NCBI GenBank assembly: GCA_002418205.1
Contig: DIDP01000017.1
Coordinates: forward strand, 16,649-80,648
Direction: 5' to 3'
DNA length: 64,000 nucleotides
Source: Anaerolineales bacterium UBA5797
GTDB lineage: Bacteria > Chloroflexota > Anaerolineae > Anaerolineales > Villigracilaceae
Part shown: positions 24,844 to 33,685 of the stretch, piece after piece
How the letters are laid out: each line of letters starts with the position of its first letter
Numbering within the stretch: position 1 is the first letter of the stretch
Made by a program: the position numbers and the translations under genes
Notes under the pieces: model-generated
Database searches by the model: none
Told to the model about the DNA's origin: nothing
The model's input: the letters and a program-made list of their open reading frames with translations, nothing else

Positions 24844-26247
24844 ATGGCAAAAGTTACCGGCCGTGTAGTACAAATACTTGGTGGTGTTGTGGATGTGGAA
24901 TTCCCTGAGGGGGATGTGCCCGAGCTTTTCGAGGCGATTCAGGTTGAACGTCCCGGCAAAGCCCCGCTTGTTCTTGAAGTTCAAAAACATATTGGCAATA
25001 ATTGGGTCCGTACAGTGGCGATGGATTCCACAGATGGCTTGCAGCGCGGCGTTCCGGCGGTTGCAACCGGCGCTCCGATCCTTGTCCCCGTGGGGACGTC
25101 CACATTGGGGCGCATCTTCAATGTGCTTGGCAAACCTGTGGATGAGAAGGGCGCGGTTGAAACGTCCATCCGTTATCCGATTCATCGTGGAGCGCCGCCG
25201 TTCGATGAGCAATCCACCCGCGTCGAGATCTTCGAAACCGGTGTGAAGGTGATCGACCTGATCGCTCCCTTTACCAAGGGCGGTAAGACGGGCATTTTCG
25301 GTGGCGCAGGCACAGGCAAGACCGTTATCATCATGGAATTGATCCGTTCGGTTGCCACGGAACACGAAGGCAACTCGGTATTTGCCGGTGTGGGTGAGCG
25401 TACCCGTGAAGGTACCCAGCTTTATCGTGAAATGCTCGAGTCCGGCGTTATGAAAGACACCGTGATGGTGTATGGTCAGATGAACGAGCCCTCCGGCGTT
25501 CGTTTGCGTGTGGCTTTGACCGCGCTTTCAATGGCTGAATATTTCCGCGATCAGGGCAAGGATGTATTGCTCTTCATCGATAACATCTTCCGTTTCTCGA
25601 TGTCTGGTTCCGAGGTGTCCGCTTTGCTTGGACGCATGCCCTCGGCTGTGGGTTATCAACCCACATTGGCTACGGAAATGGGCGAACTTCAGGAACGTAT
25701 TACATCCACTCGTACGGGTTCGATCACATCCATGCAGGCGGTGTATGTCCCTGCTGATGATTATTCCGACCCCGCTCCCGTGGCCACCTTCACGCACCTG
25801 GATGCGACCATTGCCCTCGAACGTTCCATTGTGGAAAAAGGCATCTACCCGGCTGTGGATCCGCTCGGTTCGACCTCCCGAATTCTTGATCCCAACATCG
25901 TGGGTGAAGAACATTATCGGACAGCCCGCGAAGTACAGCGTGTATTACAGCGTTACAAGGATTTGCAGGATATCATTGCCATTCTCGGTATCGATGAACT
26001 GAGCGAAGACGACAAGTTGCTCGTTGCCCGCGCCCGCAAGATCGAACGCTTCTTCTCGCAGCCGTTCTTTGTTGCAGAACGCTTTACAGGCATTTCAGGC
26101 CGCTATGTTTCCCTGAACGATACCGTTCAGGGCTTCCGTGAGATTCTCGACGGCAAGTGCGACGATCTTCCGGAGCAGGCGTTCATGATGGCGGGCACGA
26201 TCGATGACGTCCGCGAAAAGGCGGACAAGATTGCGAAAGGCGCATAA
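24844..26247 (+). CDS. atpD: F-type ATP synthase subunit beta
   Basis: The 467-residue catalytic F1 subunit has P-loop GGAGTGKT at 153-160, the catalytic Glu in AGVGERTREG, Walker B (DVLLFIDNIFRF), and the DELSE-type loop (IDELSEDDKLLVARARKIERFFSQPFFVAE) that contacts gamma. GGAGGAAATC precedes the ATG. It is followed closely by epsilon. Confidence 0.98.
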   Translation: MAKVTGRVVQILGGVVDVEFPEGDVPELFEAIQVERPGKAPLVLEVQKHIGNNWVRTVAMDSTDGLQRGVPAVATGAPILVPVGTSTLGRIFNVLGKPVDEKGAVETSIRYPIHRGAPPFDEQSTRVEIFETGVKVIDLIAPFTKGGKTGIFGGAGTGKTVIIMELIRSVATEHEGNSVFAGVGERTREGTQLYREMLESGVMKDTVMVYGQMNEPSGVRLRVALTALSMAEYFRDQGKDVLLFIDNIFRFSMSGSEVSALLGRMPSAVGYQPTLATEMGELQERITSTRTGSITSMQAVYVPADDYSDPAPVATFTHLDATIALERSIVEKGIYPAVDPLGSTSRILDPNIVGEEHYRTAREVQRVLQRYKDLQDIIAILGIDELSEDDKLLVARARKIERFFSQPFFVAERFTGISGRYVSLNDTVQGFREILDGKCDDLPEQAFMMAGTIDDVREKADKIAKGA

Positions 26248-26252
26248 CTGGC

Positions 26253-26702
26253 ATGACCATTCGATGTGAAATCGTTTCGCAGGATCGCACGGTCTTTCAG
26301 GGTGATGTGGATTTTATCCTGCTGCCGGGCATGGCAGGTGAGATGGGGATTCTCCCTCACCATGCACCTGTATTGGCACTTCTGAAATATGGTGTCATCA
26401 AAATACGTAAGCAGGGCACCGAAAAATTATTCGCGGTTGCCGGCGGCATGGCTGAAGTTCAACCGGATATTGTGACCATCCTTGCCGATGCGGCTGAAAA
26501 TATCGAAGAGATCGATGTGGTCCGCGCCCAGGCTGCCAAGAAACGTGCGGAAGATGCCCTGGCAAAAATTTCACCTGAAGAACAGCCGGATGCCTATTTG
26601 AATATGGAAGCTGCGCTTCGTCGTTCCAATTTACGTCTCGATGTGGTTCGCCGCTATCGCAAGATACGTGATACCTACACCGAGCAGGATTCTTCGATGT
26701 AA
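26253..26702 (+). CDS. atpC: F-type ATP synthase subunit epsilon
   Basis: The 149-residue subunit has the N-terminal beta sandwich (MTIRCEIVSQDRTVFQGDVDFILLPGMAGEMGILPHHAPVLALLKYG) and a helical C-terminal part able to inhibit rotation (AQAAKKRAEDALAK, then EAALRRSNLRLDVVRRYR). It starts five bases after beta. It is slightly longer than usual in the tail. Confidence 0.95.
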   Translation: MTIRCEIVSQDRTVFQGDVDFILLPGMAGEMGILPHHAPVLALLKYGVIKIRKQGTEKLFAVAGGMAEVQPDIVTILADAAENIEEIDVVRAQAAKKRAEDALAKISPEEQPDAYLNMEAALRRSNLRLDVVRRYRKIRDTYTEQDSSM

Positions 26703-26747
26703 TGTTTTTCTCCATTCGAGAAATATCAAAGTAGAATTGTAGGAATA

Positions 26748-27755
26748 GTGGCCGTATTTTCCAAAGATTTGGGCATTGATCTGGGAACCATGTTCACCCG
26801 TCTTGCCGACGGCACGCAGGTGTTGTTGGATGAACCCACCATCGTTGCCATCGAAGTGGACGATCAGAAAATGGTCGCGGTCGGGCAGGAGGCGCGGGAC
26901 ATGTACGGGCGCGTCCCCGAAAGCATCGAAGTGGCGCGTCCACTGAAGAACGGGGTCATTGCCGATTACGAGATCACCGAAACCCTTCTCTCCTATCTTC
27001 TCCAACGCGTCAGCGGTTCGATGCGCATCTTCCGTCCGCGCGTGATGATCTCGGTGCCTTACGGAGTGACCAGCGTGGAGCGACGCGCGGTCTACGAGGC
27101 AGTTTTGGAGGCGGGAAGCCGCGAAGCGTCCCTGATCCAGCAGCCTCTGGCGGCGGCTCTCGGCGTGGACCTGCCGATTAATTCTCCATCCGGAAACATG
27201 GTCATCACCCTCGGCGGCGGCTGCACGGAAGCCGCGGTCATGGCGATGTATGGCATCGTCTCGGCTGAGACCTTGCGCGCCGGCGGCATGGACCTCGATG
27301 AAGCCATCGTCAATTATGTGCGCAGGAAGTATGGGGTGGTGATCGGACAGGTGACGGCGGAACAGCTCAAGATGAAGATCGGAGCCGCCGTGCCGCAGGA
27401 TACCGAGAACAGCATGGAGGTGCAGGGACAGGACCAGGTCACCGGTCTGCCGCGCCCGGTCACACTGACGACGGGCGAGATCGTCGAAGCCCTGCAGGAA
27501 CCGCTAAAACTGGTGATCGAAACGGGGCGCCGCGTCCTTGAGAAAACACCACCCGAACTTGTGGCAGATATCATCGACCGCGGTGTGGCGTTATGCGGCG
27601 GCGGCGCGCTGTTGCGCGGTGTGGATAAACTGCTGACCAAGTCGCTTGGCATCCCCGCTTATCTCGTGGATAACCCGCTGACCTGTGTGGTGGAGGGGGC
27701 GGTCAAAGCCCTGCCCATGTATAATATCTTGCGGCGCAATCTGCCGCAGGTGTAA
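26748..27755 (+). CDS. mreB: MreB/Mbl-like rod-shape actin homologue
   Basis: The 335-residue protein is an MreB-family actin-like ATPase that would guide cell wall synthesis from the inner face of the membrane. Motifs are phosphate 1 (DLGIDLGTMFTRL), the VIADYEITETLL region, PRVMISVPYGVTSVERRAV, phosphate 2 (NMVITLGGGCTEAAVM, where canonical MreB has D-x-G-G-G-T) and the C-terminal adenosine motif (GVALCGGGALLRGVDKLL). The start is GTG 26748 with AGGA upstream. It follows atpC by 45 bases with no terminator between, so it may be co-transcribed. The replaced Asp in the second phosphate motif (TLGGG) is unusual. Confidence 0.9.
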   Translation: MAVFSKDLGIDLGTMFTRLADGTQVLLDEPTIVAIEVDDQKMVAVGQEARDMYGRVPESIEVARPLKNGVIADYEITETLLSYLLQRVSGSMRIFRPRVMISVPYGVTSVERRAVYEAVLEAGSREASLIQQPLAAALGVDLPINSPSGNMVITLGGGCTEAAVMAMYGIVSAETLRAGGMDLDEAIVNYVRRKYGVVIGQVTAEQLKMKIGAAVPQDTENSMEVQGQDQVTGLPRPVTLTTGEIVEALQEPLKLVIETGRRVLEKTPPELVADIIDRGVALCGGGALLRGVDKLLTKSLGIPAYLVDNPLTCVVEGAVKALPMYNILRRNLPQV

Positions 27756-27762
27756 ATAAACG

Positions 27763-27795
27763 AAACGGTCACGCAATTGCGTGACCGTTTTTCTT
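27763..27795. terminator. Bidirectional terminator between mreB and the binding protein gene
   Basis: A 14-bp perfect palindromic stem (27763-27776 with 27777-27790) is followed by TTC and a T-rich tract on the plus strand. It lies eight bases after mreB and 26 bases beyond the end of the convergent gene. Confidence 0.85.
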
Positions 27796-27820
27796 TCCGA
27801 TGCTTTTTTTCATTTTTCAA

Positions 27821-29002
27821 TCACGGCCAGACGGTTTTGAATTCGCCGTTTTCCACCTGTAAAACGTAAAACTGAGCATCGTTGAGTTCGCCATTTGCAT
27901 CGAATGCAATTGGGATTCCCAGGAGATCAGACTGCCGGTTCATTTTTGCCAGTTCGTCACGCACTGCCCTGGGGGTGGGATTGCCTGCCTCAATCGCACG
28001 CTGGATGGCTTCCAGCGCGGTCCTCGTGGCGGCGTAAACCAATGCCCCATCCATGCTGTATTCACTCTGTTGATTCTGGAAATGCTGCAAAAATTTGGAT
28101 GGGATTGCCGGTTCTCGTGATACAACGTATACACCCTCGGTATCCAGCAGGGTGCTGTTTGCGGCACCGTAATGAGCAACGATCAATGCCGCACCCTGCA
28201 AAGCCTTTGACAATTCCACAACCTGCTCAGGCGATCCGGAACCCATGAACACCACATCGGCTCCAGCCGCCTGGATTTCGGATGCCAGCATGCCCGCATC
28301 CATTGTATCTGGAGAGATTTCATTCCTGCCAACGATCGTCCCACCGCCTGCAGACACCGCCTGCTCAAAGGTGGTGTTCAGCATTTCGAAATATGGTCCG
28401 CTGGTTGAACGTTGGCTGAGTAGATAGATTTTTGATGCGTTCAGGACCTCCATAATAAACCTGCCTGCCGCGGAACCCTGTCCGTCGTCAGTAGGCGCAA
28501 TACGGTACAGGTTTTGATACCCTTGTTGTGTAAGTTGGGCATTTCCGCTGGTTGTAATTACCGGCAGGCCGGCTGCGTCAAGGATCACGTTACCGGTAAT
28601 GGCTTCGCCTGCCAGCCCGAGACCAACGACAGCGAGCACATCACGGTTGCTTGCCAGTTCGTTGGCTCCGGTCGAGACGGTTGCAGGGGAGCCTCCCGTA
28701 TCGACTTCAACCAGCGTCACTTTCACGCTGCTTGACGCATTGAAATCTTCGACCGCCATCCTCGCCCATTTCAGCGCTTCTTGTCCTGTGTCCGTTTCCA
28801 GCGCTTCAAAGATTGCAATGGATTTCCCCGAGTCGCTTTGCTGGGAAATTGTTGTTGGATCAGGTATGGCAGATTCGGGTTGAGAAGTTGGGAGCGGGGA
28901 ATTTTGTTCAGTTTGTTGGGCATCCGTTGTCGGAGCAGACTGACACGCTGTCAGGATAAGAATCACCAATAGAATTAGATTCAGCCACGAATTTTTTCGC
29001 AT
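27821..29002 (-). CDS. ABC transporter periplasmic binding lipoprotein (Leu/Ile/Val-type fold)
   Basis: The 393-residue protein has a lipoprotein signal (LILLVILILTACQS) and a Thr/Gln/Pro linker. The type I periplasmic binding fold of the branched-chain amino acid group follows (SIAIFEALETDTGQEALKWARMAVEDFN, VLAVVGLGLAGEAITGNVILDAAGLPVITTSGNAQLT, GADVVFMGSGSPEQVVELSKAL and the C-terminal DGALVYAATRTALEAIQRAIEAG). It would bind a small organic solute outside the cell. No permease or ATPase gene is adjacent, so it may be an orphan sensor or use a remote transporter. It has a 240-base leader. Confidence 0.85.
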   Translation of the reverse strand: MRKNSWLNLILLVILILTACQSAPTTDAQQTEQNSPLPTSQPESAIPDPTTISQQSDSGKSIAIFEALETDTGQEALKWARMAVEDFNASSSVKVTLVEVDTGGSPATVSTGANELASNRDVLAVVGLGLAGEAITGNVILDAAGLPVITTSGNAQLTQQGYQNLYRIAPTDDGQGSAAGRFIMEVLNASKIYLLSQRSTSGPYFEMLNTTFEQAVSAGGGTIVGRNEISPDTMDAGMLASEIQAAGADVVFMGSGSPEQVVELSKALQGAALIVAHYGAANSTLLDTEGVYVVSREPAIPSKFLQHFQNQQSEYSMDGALVYAATRTALEAIQRAIEAGNPTPRAVRDELAKMNRQSDLLGIPIAFDANGELNDAQFYVLQVENGEFKTVWP

Positions 29003-29248
29003 ATGGTTCCTCCTTGGTTAATGGATTGTTTCCAAATATGGGGTGGTCGTAGCCTGCTGTTTTTTTATCCCCATGAATGGCACCTGCTTGCTGATAAATG
29101 GAAAATGAGACAGTAGTTTAATGAACGAAGTGGTGTAATATCATCATGTACCTCCTTGCATGTTATCCACCCTCAACATGGCTTTGCCGTGTCGCCGCTA
29201 CAGTGAGCGTGGATTCTTTTTTTACGCCTCGTTTAGGGCTCGCAAAAA
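29003..29248 (-). promoter_or_regulatory. Long 5' leader with a short upstream reading frame
   Basis: Between the promoter at 29249-29278 and the binding protein start are about 240 bases. They include GGC-AAA-GCC and CATGTT...AACATG hairpins (about 29160-29195) and a strong AAGGAGG before ATGATG at 29147. That start opens a nine-codon frame (MMILHHFVH) ending with TAA at 29118. The rest shows no gene. It could be an attenuator or an unrecognised structured RNA; I did not match it to a known riboswitch. Confidence 0.35.
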
Positions 29249-29278
29249 ATTATAAATGAGTTTTTTGGATAAAGTCAA
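29249..29278 (-). promoter_or_regulatory. Strong-looking sigma-70 promoter of the binding protein gene
   Basis: On the minus strand TTGACT (29278-29273), an 18-base spacer and a perfect TATAAT (29254-29249) are present. It points towards the binding protein gene at 29002. Confidence 0.6.
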
Positions 29279-29325
29279 CCGTAATACTACGATTTAAATT
29301 ACCATCCCAACCAAATAATGAGGAT

Positions 29326-29361
29326 GAAAAAAAACAGGCTCCAGGAAATTATCCTGAAGCC
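29326..29361 (-). terminator. Terminator of rex
   Basis: On the minus strand a 9-bp stem with one mismatch (29352-29361 with 29337-29346) is followed by a run of eight T. It lies 22 bases after the rex stop. Confidence 0.8.
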
Positions 29362-29382
29362 CGATGTCTAACTTTCCGCTCC

Positions 29383-30000
29383 CTACAAATAATACGTCAT
29401 CCTCTGCAGATGCGTGGCGGGATCGATGTGTTGTACGCGCACATCCGCGGGCACGTTCAAATGGATCGGCGCGTAGTTGAGGATCGCCTTCACGCCTGCC
29501 TTGACGAGTTGGTCGGCAACCTCCTGCGCCGCAGAGGCGGGGACCGTCAGCATTGCCACTTTGATCCTGTTCTGCCTGACCTTTTCCACCAGCGCGGTGG
29601 TGCTGTAGATCTCGATGTTGTTCACGACCTGCCCCACCTTGCCCGGGTCGTTGTCGAACAGCATCGTCACCTGGAAGCCGCGGTTGACAAATCCGTTATA
29701 GCGCGCCAGCGCGTGTCCCATGTCACCCATGCCCACGATGATCACGTCCCAGACGCGGTTCAGTTTCAGGATTTCCCGCAAACGCTCGATCAGGAACGGG
29801 ATCGAATAGCCCGTCCCCTGTTTGCCGAATTCTCCGAATTGAGAAATATCCTTGCGGATCTGCGCGGCGGAAATGCCGATGATCTCTCCCAATTCCTGCG
29901 AAGAAGTGTTTTGGATGCCCTGATCTGCCAGGCGTTGCAACGCACGCAGGTAGATCGGCAGACGTCCAATGATGATGTCGGGGATTTTTTCAGCGTTCAT
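29383..30000 (-). CDS. rex: Redox-sensing transcriptional repressor Rex
   Basis: The 205-residue Rex homologue has an N-terminal winged helix (IPDIIIGRLPIYLRALQRLADQGIQNTSSQELGEIIGISAAQIRKDISQFGEFGKQGTGY in parts) and a Rossmann domain with GMGDMGHAL that reads the NADH/NAD+ ratio. The pattern VPASAAQEVADQLVKAGVKAILNYAPIHLNVP is typical. The true start is the ATG at 30000 (MNAEKIPD); a longer frame upstream has no family match. It normally represses fermentation and respiration genes; no Rex box could be assigned with confidence here. Confidence 0.93.
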   Translation of the reverse strand: MNAEKIPDIIIGRLPIYLRALQRLADQGIQNTSSQELGEIIGISAAQIRKDISQFGEFGKQGTGYSIPFLIERLREILKLNRVWDVIIVGMGDMGHALARYNGFVNRGFQVTMLFDNDPGKVGQVVNNIEIYSTTALVEKVRQNRIKVAMLTVPASAAQEVADQLVKAGVKAILNYAPIHLNVPADVRVQHIDPATHLQRMTYYL

Positions 30001-30159
30001 GCAGGAATACCCTCGCAAAGCGTGAAATTTTGCATTAACTCTACCATAAAAGGATGTTTTGTACAAAGAGGCACAAATGTTGGATTGCCATCTTAAAGCA
30101 AAACGACGAATGAGATGGACATTCGCCGCTTTTGCGTATTGCTCAAAAACGCCCAAATT

Positions 30160-31020
30160 TTATGGTGTGCCTTGTTTGGCATACTGGCAGAAACTCGGCT
30201 GGTTATAAACGACCACGCAATCCACCCACGCCTCGCCGAAATGCACGAGCACATTGATCTGTCCCAGCCAGGGGTCATATCCTCCTACAATGATCTGTCG
30301 CGGCTGGTCAACCACATCCAGCACGGACCGCAGTGAAGACATCCGCATGGTACGGGCGAGCGCCTTGTCCACTTCCTGTCCCTGATGATCGACCGTGAAT
30401 TGTATGGTCTGGTTCAATTGCTGGACGGCGGAACGAAGCGGCTCGTTGTTCAAGGTGTCCACGATCGTCCCATTGATGAACATGATAACGGCGCACACCA
30501 CCAATGGCATGAGCCTGCCAAAGATGGAGGTTGAAAAGGCAGCTGGCTCAGTCAATGGGATCTGGAGAATGCCTGCCAGTGTGATGAAGAGTGCCACCCA
30601 GGCGGCGGCGATCGCAAACCGTGAACTGAAGTTCTCGTAAAAAATGTAGTTCAACATGCTCCCGGTTTCGGGGTCGATCAGCGCCACAACCTTCGGAAAG
30701 ATCTGAAATGGCAGGGCAAGGGTAAGCCATGAAAACAGGAGGGATACGCCCAGATAGATCGGCAAAGCCAGGATCGTCTTCTCTAGTCGGGCTACCAGCC
30801 AGCCAGCCGCGCCTCCCACGGTCATGCAGATGAGGGCTCCGATGATGAACTTTAGCCACGGATGGCTGCCGTGTGCCTGGCTGAGTTGATAACCGTCCAA
30901 GCCCCAGGTGGCGGCGGCAAAGGATAACCCGATCGCAATCCCATATGCCATGCCCATCCGCCATTTCATGCGGATGACATCGGGGCGGTAACGCACATCT
31001 TCGTTCGAAAAACTTTTCAT
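30160..31020 (-). CDS. Membrane protein of unknown function
   Basis: The 286-residue protein has about six membrane helices between residues 25 and 195 and a soluble C-terminal part (VQQLNQTIQFTVDHQGQEVDKALARTMRMSSLRSVLDVV, then IIVGGYDPWLGQINVLVHFGEAWVDCVVVYNQ) that looks like a small alpha/beta ligand or assembly domain. The start ATG overlaps the stop of the SH3 lipoprotein gene by four bases, so the two are coupled. A longer upstream frame is not credible. I do not recognise the family; an envelope role is inferred from the company of a glycosyltransferase and an SH3 protein. Confidence 0.65.
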   Translation of the reverse strand: MKSFSNEDVRYRPDVIRMKWRMGMAYGIAIGLSFAAATWGLDGYQLSQAHGSHPWLKFIIGALICMTVGGAAGWLVARLEKTILALPIYLGVSLLFSWLTLALPFQIFPKVVALIDPETGSMLNYIFYENFSSRFAIAAAWVALFITLAGILQIPLTEPAAFSTSIFGRLMPLVVCAVIMFINGTIVDTLNNEPLRSAVQQLNQTIQFTVDHQGQEVDKALARTMRMSSLRSVLDVVDQPRQIIVGGYDPWLGQINVLVHFGEAWVDCVVVYNQPSFCQYAKQGTP

Positions 31021-32099
31021 TGAATGGTTGAAACCTTCAGTGTGTAGGATGAATAACTCTGCAGACCATCTGCAAGAGCGCTGACATGCACCAGCACAGC
31101 CTGGTCCGACTCGACCGGGACGACCAGTTGAGAACCGCAACGGATCTCACTGACCGTCGCAAGGGGCTGCCCGGATTGCATCAGTTCGACGAGCACGTCA
31201 CTCCCCGAGCAGGAGACCTCCAGTAGGATCTTTTCGCTGTATGGCGTAACTGCGATCCAGTCTTCCGGGTCTCCAACAGGGGTCGAAACGTCTCCATTGT
31301 ATATCAATGTGTTTGTACCCGCACGGTAAAATATTACTGTTTTTACAGGACTTTCAGCCGAGTCGTCATCCGGGGGGGCAGGTACGACCGTCGGGGTGGG
31401 GGGCAGCGGAGTATCCGCCGGTGTCCCCGTGCCGATGACCTCGCCCGCATCCGATACGATCGGCAGAACTTCCACGCCGGATGCCTTCACAAAACCCGCA
31501 TTCACCCAACCTCTGCCATCCGGTCCGGCTGGGTATTCGATCTGCAACCACGAACCGGTGCTGTTCCTGCCCGTCAGCGTGACCACATCGTCTGCGTTGA
31601 GAATGCCGAGCGAATTGAAACTGGTCCCGGGTCCACTGCGGATGTTCAATTGCTGGATGACGATCGCGCTCGCGCCGGACCCTGACTCCGACTCAGCGCC
31701 TCCAATCACCGGGACCTTGGGGCTGCCCGCCGTTGTGACATATTGCGCGGTCACCCAGCCTCTTCCGTCAACCCCTTCGGGATAGAGGATCTGCCACCAG
31801 TTTTCGCCGGGATCCCTGCCGACGATCTCGACTCGCGTGTTCGCAGGGATGATGCCCAGCACCTCGCTCGCGGTGGAGGGTTCGGCGCGCACGTTCAGTT
31901 GCGTGGAAGTGGTCCCTTCAACGGGAACAGCCGTCGGCTGGGGAGGAGGCGGGAGCGGCGTCTCCGAGGGGCGCGGTGTGAGGGTGGACGGAAGAGTCGC
32001 GGTCACAACGAACGGTGTCTCTGTCGCCGCGTTCGTCTCGCTGACCCGGACCCCGCAACTGGAAAGGATCAGCGTAATGACAAGAAATATGATTCGCAT
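31017..32099 (-). CDS. Lipoprotein with two bacterial SH3 domains
   Basis: The 360-residue protein starts MRIIFLVITLILSSCG, a lipoprotein signal. A Thr/Pro linker is followed by two SH3b domains: first TSTQLNVRAEPSTASEVLGIIPANTRVEIVGR, second IVIQQLNIRSGPGTSFNSLGILNADDVVTLTGR, each ending with W.QI.YP.G.DGRGWV. A second linker leads to a C-terminal beta domain with two Cys (VSCSGSDVLVEL, EIRCGSQLVV). SH3b domains commonly bind peptidoglycan. It follows the GT39 gene by one base and overlaps the membrane protein gene. An earlier frame start is rejected. Confidence 0.8.
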   Translation of the reverse strand: MRIIFLVITLILSSCGVRVSETNAATETPFVVTATLPSTLTPRPSETPLPPPPQPTAVPVEGTTSTQLNVRAEPSTASEVLGIIPANTRVEIVGRDPGENWWQILYPEGVDGRGWVTAQYVTTAGSPKVPVIGGAESESGSGASAIVIQQLNIRSGPGTSFNSLGILNADDVVTLTGRNSTGSWLQIEYPAGPDGRGWVNAGFVKASGVEVLPIVSDAGEVIGTGTPADTPLPPTPTVVPAPPDDDSAESPVKTVIFYRAGTNTLIYNGDVSTPVGDPEDWIAVTPYSEKILLEVSCSGSDVLVELMQSGQPLATVSEIRCGSQLVVPVESDQAVLVHVSALADGLQSYSSYTLKVSTIQ

Positions 32100-32100
32100 G

Positions 32101-33609
32101 TTATTGCGCTGGGATCGAATAAATTTGAAGCGGTCCATATTCGAAGACGATGCTGGCGGATTCCAAGTCCAGCGAAGATGTGAGATTGTAGAAATCCAGA
32201 ACCGCCTGCAACGTGGCGCGCCTTTCGGTACTGCGGACAAGGACGAGGGCGTTTTGGATTTTGACGGGATGATCCCGTTGAAAAAAGACATCATACGGCA
32301 CGCCATTTATTTTAAGGTAATAGGCGGTCTGTAGGTCTGTCGGGGCGGTTGCAATGATCGTGTCGTTCGGAGTGATGTGTTGAGTCAGATAGTCTGCCGC
32401 AAGTTGTTCGGGTGCAATGGTGCGGTCGGCGAGGGCTTTCGGGCTGAGCGTTTTCACGATCACATTTGTGGAAACGATAAGAACCAGGAAAAGAATGATC
32501 GATGCGACGATCGTTTCTGTTCGTTGAGGTGCGGAAAACTTTCCGAAGACCAGGTTTGCCAGCCAGGTTATTCCCGCCGCGGCAAAGAACAGAAAGAAAA
32601 GTTCGAGATAACCCCATACCCTTGGTAATGGCGCCACTCTCTGCAATGGCAACACAATGACGATCGCCACGAGCAGGATGATCTGCATCGGCAACCTCTG
32701 GTTGGAGACCCTACGGTAAAAGAGCACCGCAAGCAGAAACCCCGCGACGAACAATTGCTGGATGAACGGGCTGAGATGTGCCATCCACCCGCTCCATGTT
32801 TTGGTGATGCGCGGGGAGATGCTTTGCACGAACTCATGCCACGTCAGCGATTTGACGATATTGTTGCCGACCAGGGACTCGAAGCCGGTGCCGAAAAGGA
32901 TCACGGGCGAATACAGGATCAAGGTCAAAATGGCGGAGACAGCACAGGCGAGGAGAAAGACCCGCAGTTTATCCCATTTGGTATTCCAGGGCTGTTCTTC
33001 GGTCAGATACGTTGCCGCCACCCATAGCGAAATTCCCGCCATTGGATACAGAAAGATCGGGATGGTGTAAAAGCCCAACGCACCGGTGATGGCATAGGCG
33101 ATCAAAGCGGGCCGGCTTTGTTGCCTGACGAGGATCCCCGCGAAGTTAGCCAGCAATAATGAAAACAACAGGATCATGGGATATCCGCGGCCGTTGGCGG
33201 ATTCGTTGATCAGGCTGGTGGAAGTCGCCAGTACGGCAGAGACAGCCAGGGATTGGCTCGCGGAGAAGAACCTGCGGGCGGTGACGTAAGCCGCCGGCAC
33301 GCTGAAGACGCTTGCGAGAAATGCCGGCACGCGGACGATCCAGATGTGGTCTCCGAGAATCCGATATGCAACTCCGATCAGGAGGGAATTGAGGATGTGA
33401 TTGTTGGGCGCGTGATAGTCTGCAAGGATGAACTTGAACGGCCTGGAGGAAAAATTGATGAACGTATAGGCTTCATCGTAGCCAATAGGATTGTTGATGA
33501 CCAGCAATCTCAGGACGACTGCCGCGAGTGTAACGATCCCAAGAAAATAGTAAATGTATCGCGGGTCCTCTGCCGGTATGAACAGGTGATTGAAGGTGGC
33601 ACGAAACAT
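32101..33609 (-). CDS. Membrane glycosyltransferase, GT39/ArnT-like
   Basis: The 502-residue protein has 10-12 membrane helices. The first extracytoplasmic loop carries the acidic motif of the GT-C fold, NNPIGYDEAYTF, followed by DYHAPNNHILNSLL. Relatives transfer sugars from polyprenyl-phosphate carriers on the outer face of the membrane. The start at 33609 (MFRATFNHLF) avoids reading through tRNA-Arg, which a longer frame would enter; the ribosome binding site is weak. It is the first gene of a three-gene set with the SH3 lipoprotein and the membrane protein. Confidence 0.8.
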   Translation of the reverse strand: MFRATFNHLFIPAEDPRYIYYFLGIVTLAAVVLRLLVINNPIGYDEAYTFINFSSRPFKFILADYHAPNNHILNSLLIGVAYRILGDHIWIVRVPAFLASVFSVPAAYVTARRFFSASQSLAVSAVLATSTSLINESANGRGYPMILLFSLLLANFAGILVRQQSRPALIAYAITGALGFYTIPIFLYPMAGISLWVAATYLTEEQPWNTKWDKLRVFLLACAVSAILTLILYSPVILFGTGFESLVGNNIVKSLTWHEFVQSISPRITKTWSGWMAHLSPFIQQLFVAGFLLAVLFYRRVSNQRLPMQIILLVAIVIVLPLQRVAPLPRVWGYLELFFLFFAAAGITWLANLVFGKFSAPQRTETIVASIILFLVLIVSTNVIVKTLSPKALADRTIAPEQLAADYLTQHITPNDTIIATAPTDLQTAYYLKINGVPYDVFFQRDHPVKIQNALVLVRSTERRATLQAVLDFYNLTSSLDLESASIVFEYGPLQIYSIPAQ

Positions 33610-33685
33610 CCGGAGATTGTCTCGTGCGTCCAATGGTTTTCGGTTCAAATCGGATTGCCTTTGGGGAAACGATATGAGTGCAAAC

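Noticed and set aside
29161..29175. A DnaA-box-like TTATCCACC
   Set aside because: Only one copy, in a leader, with no other origin features or dnaA/dnaN genes nearby.
29003..29248. A c-di-GMP or other known riboswitch in the leader
   Set aside because: The GGCAAAGCC piece recalls the GEMM core, but the rest of the conserved sequence is absent.
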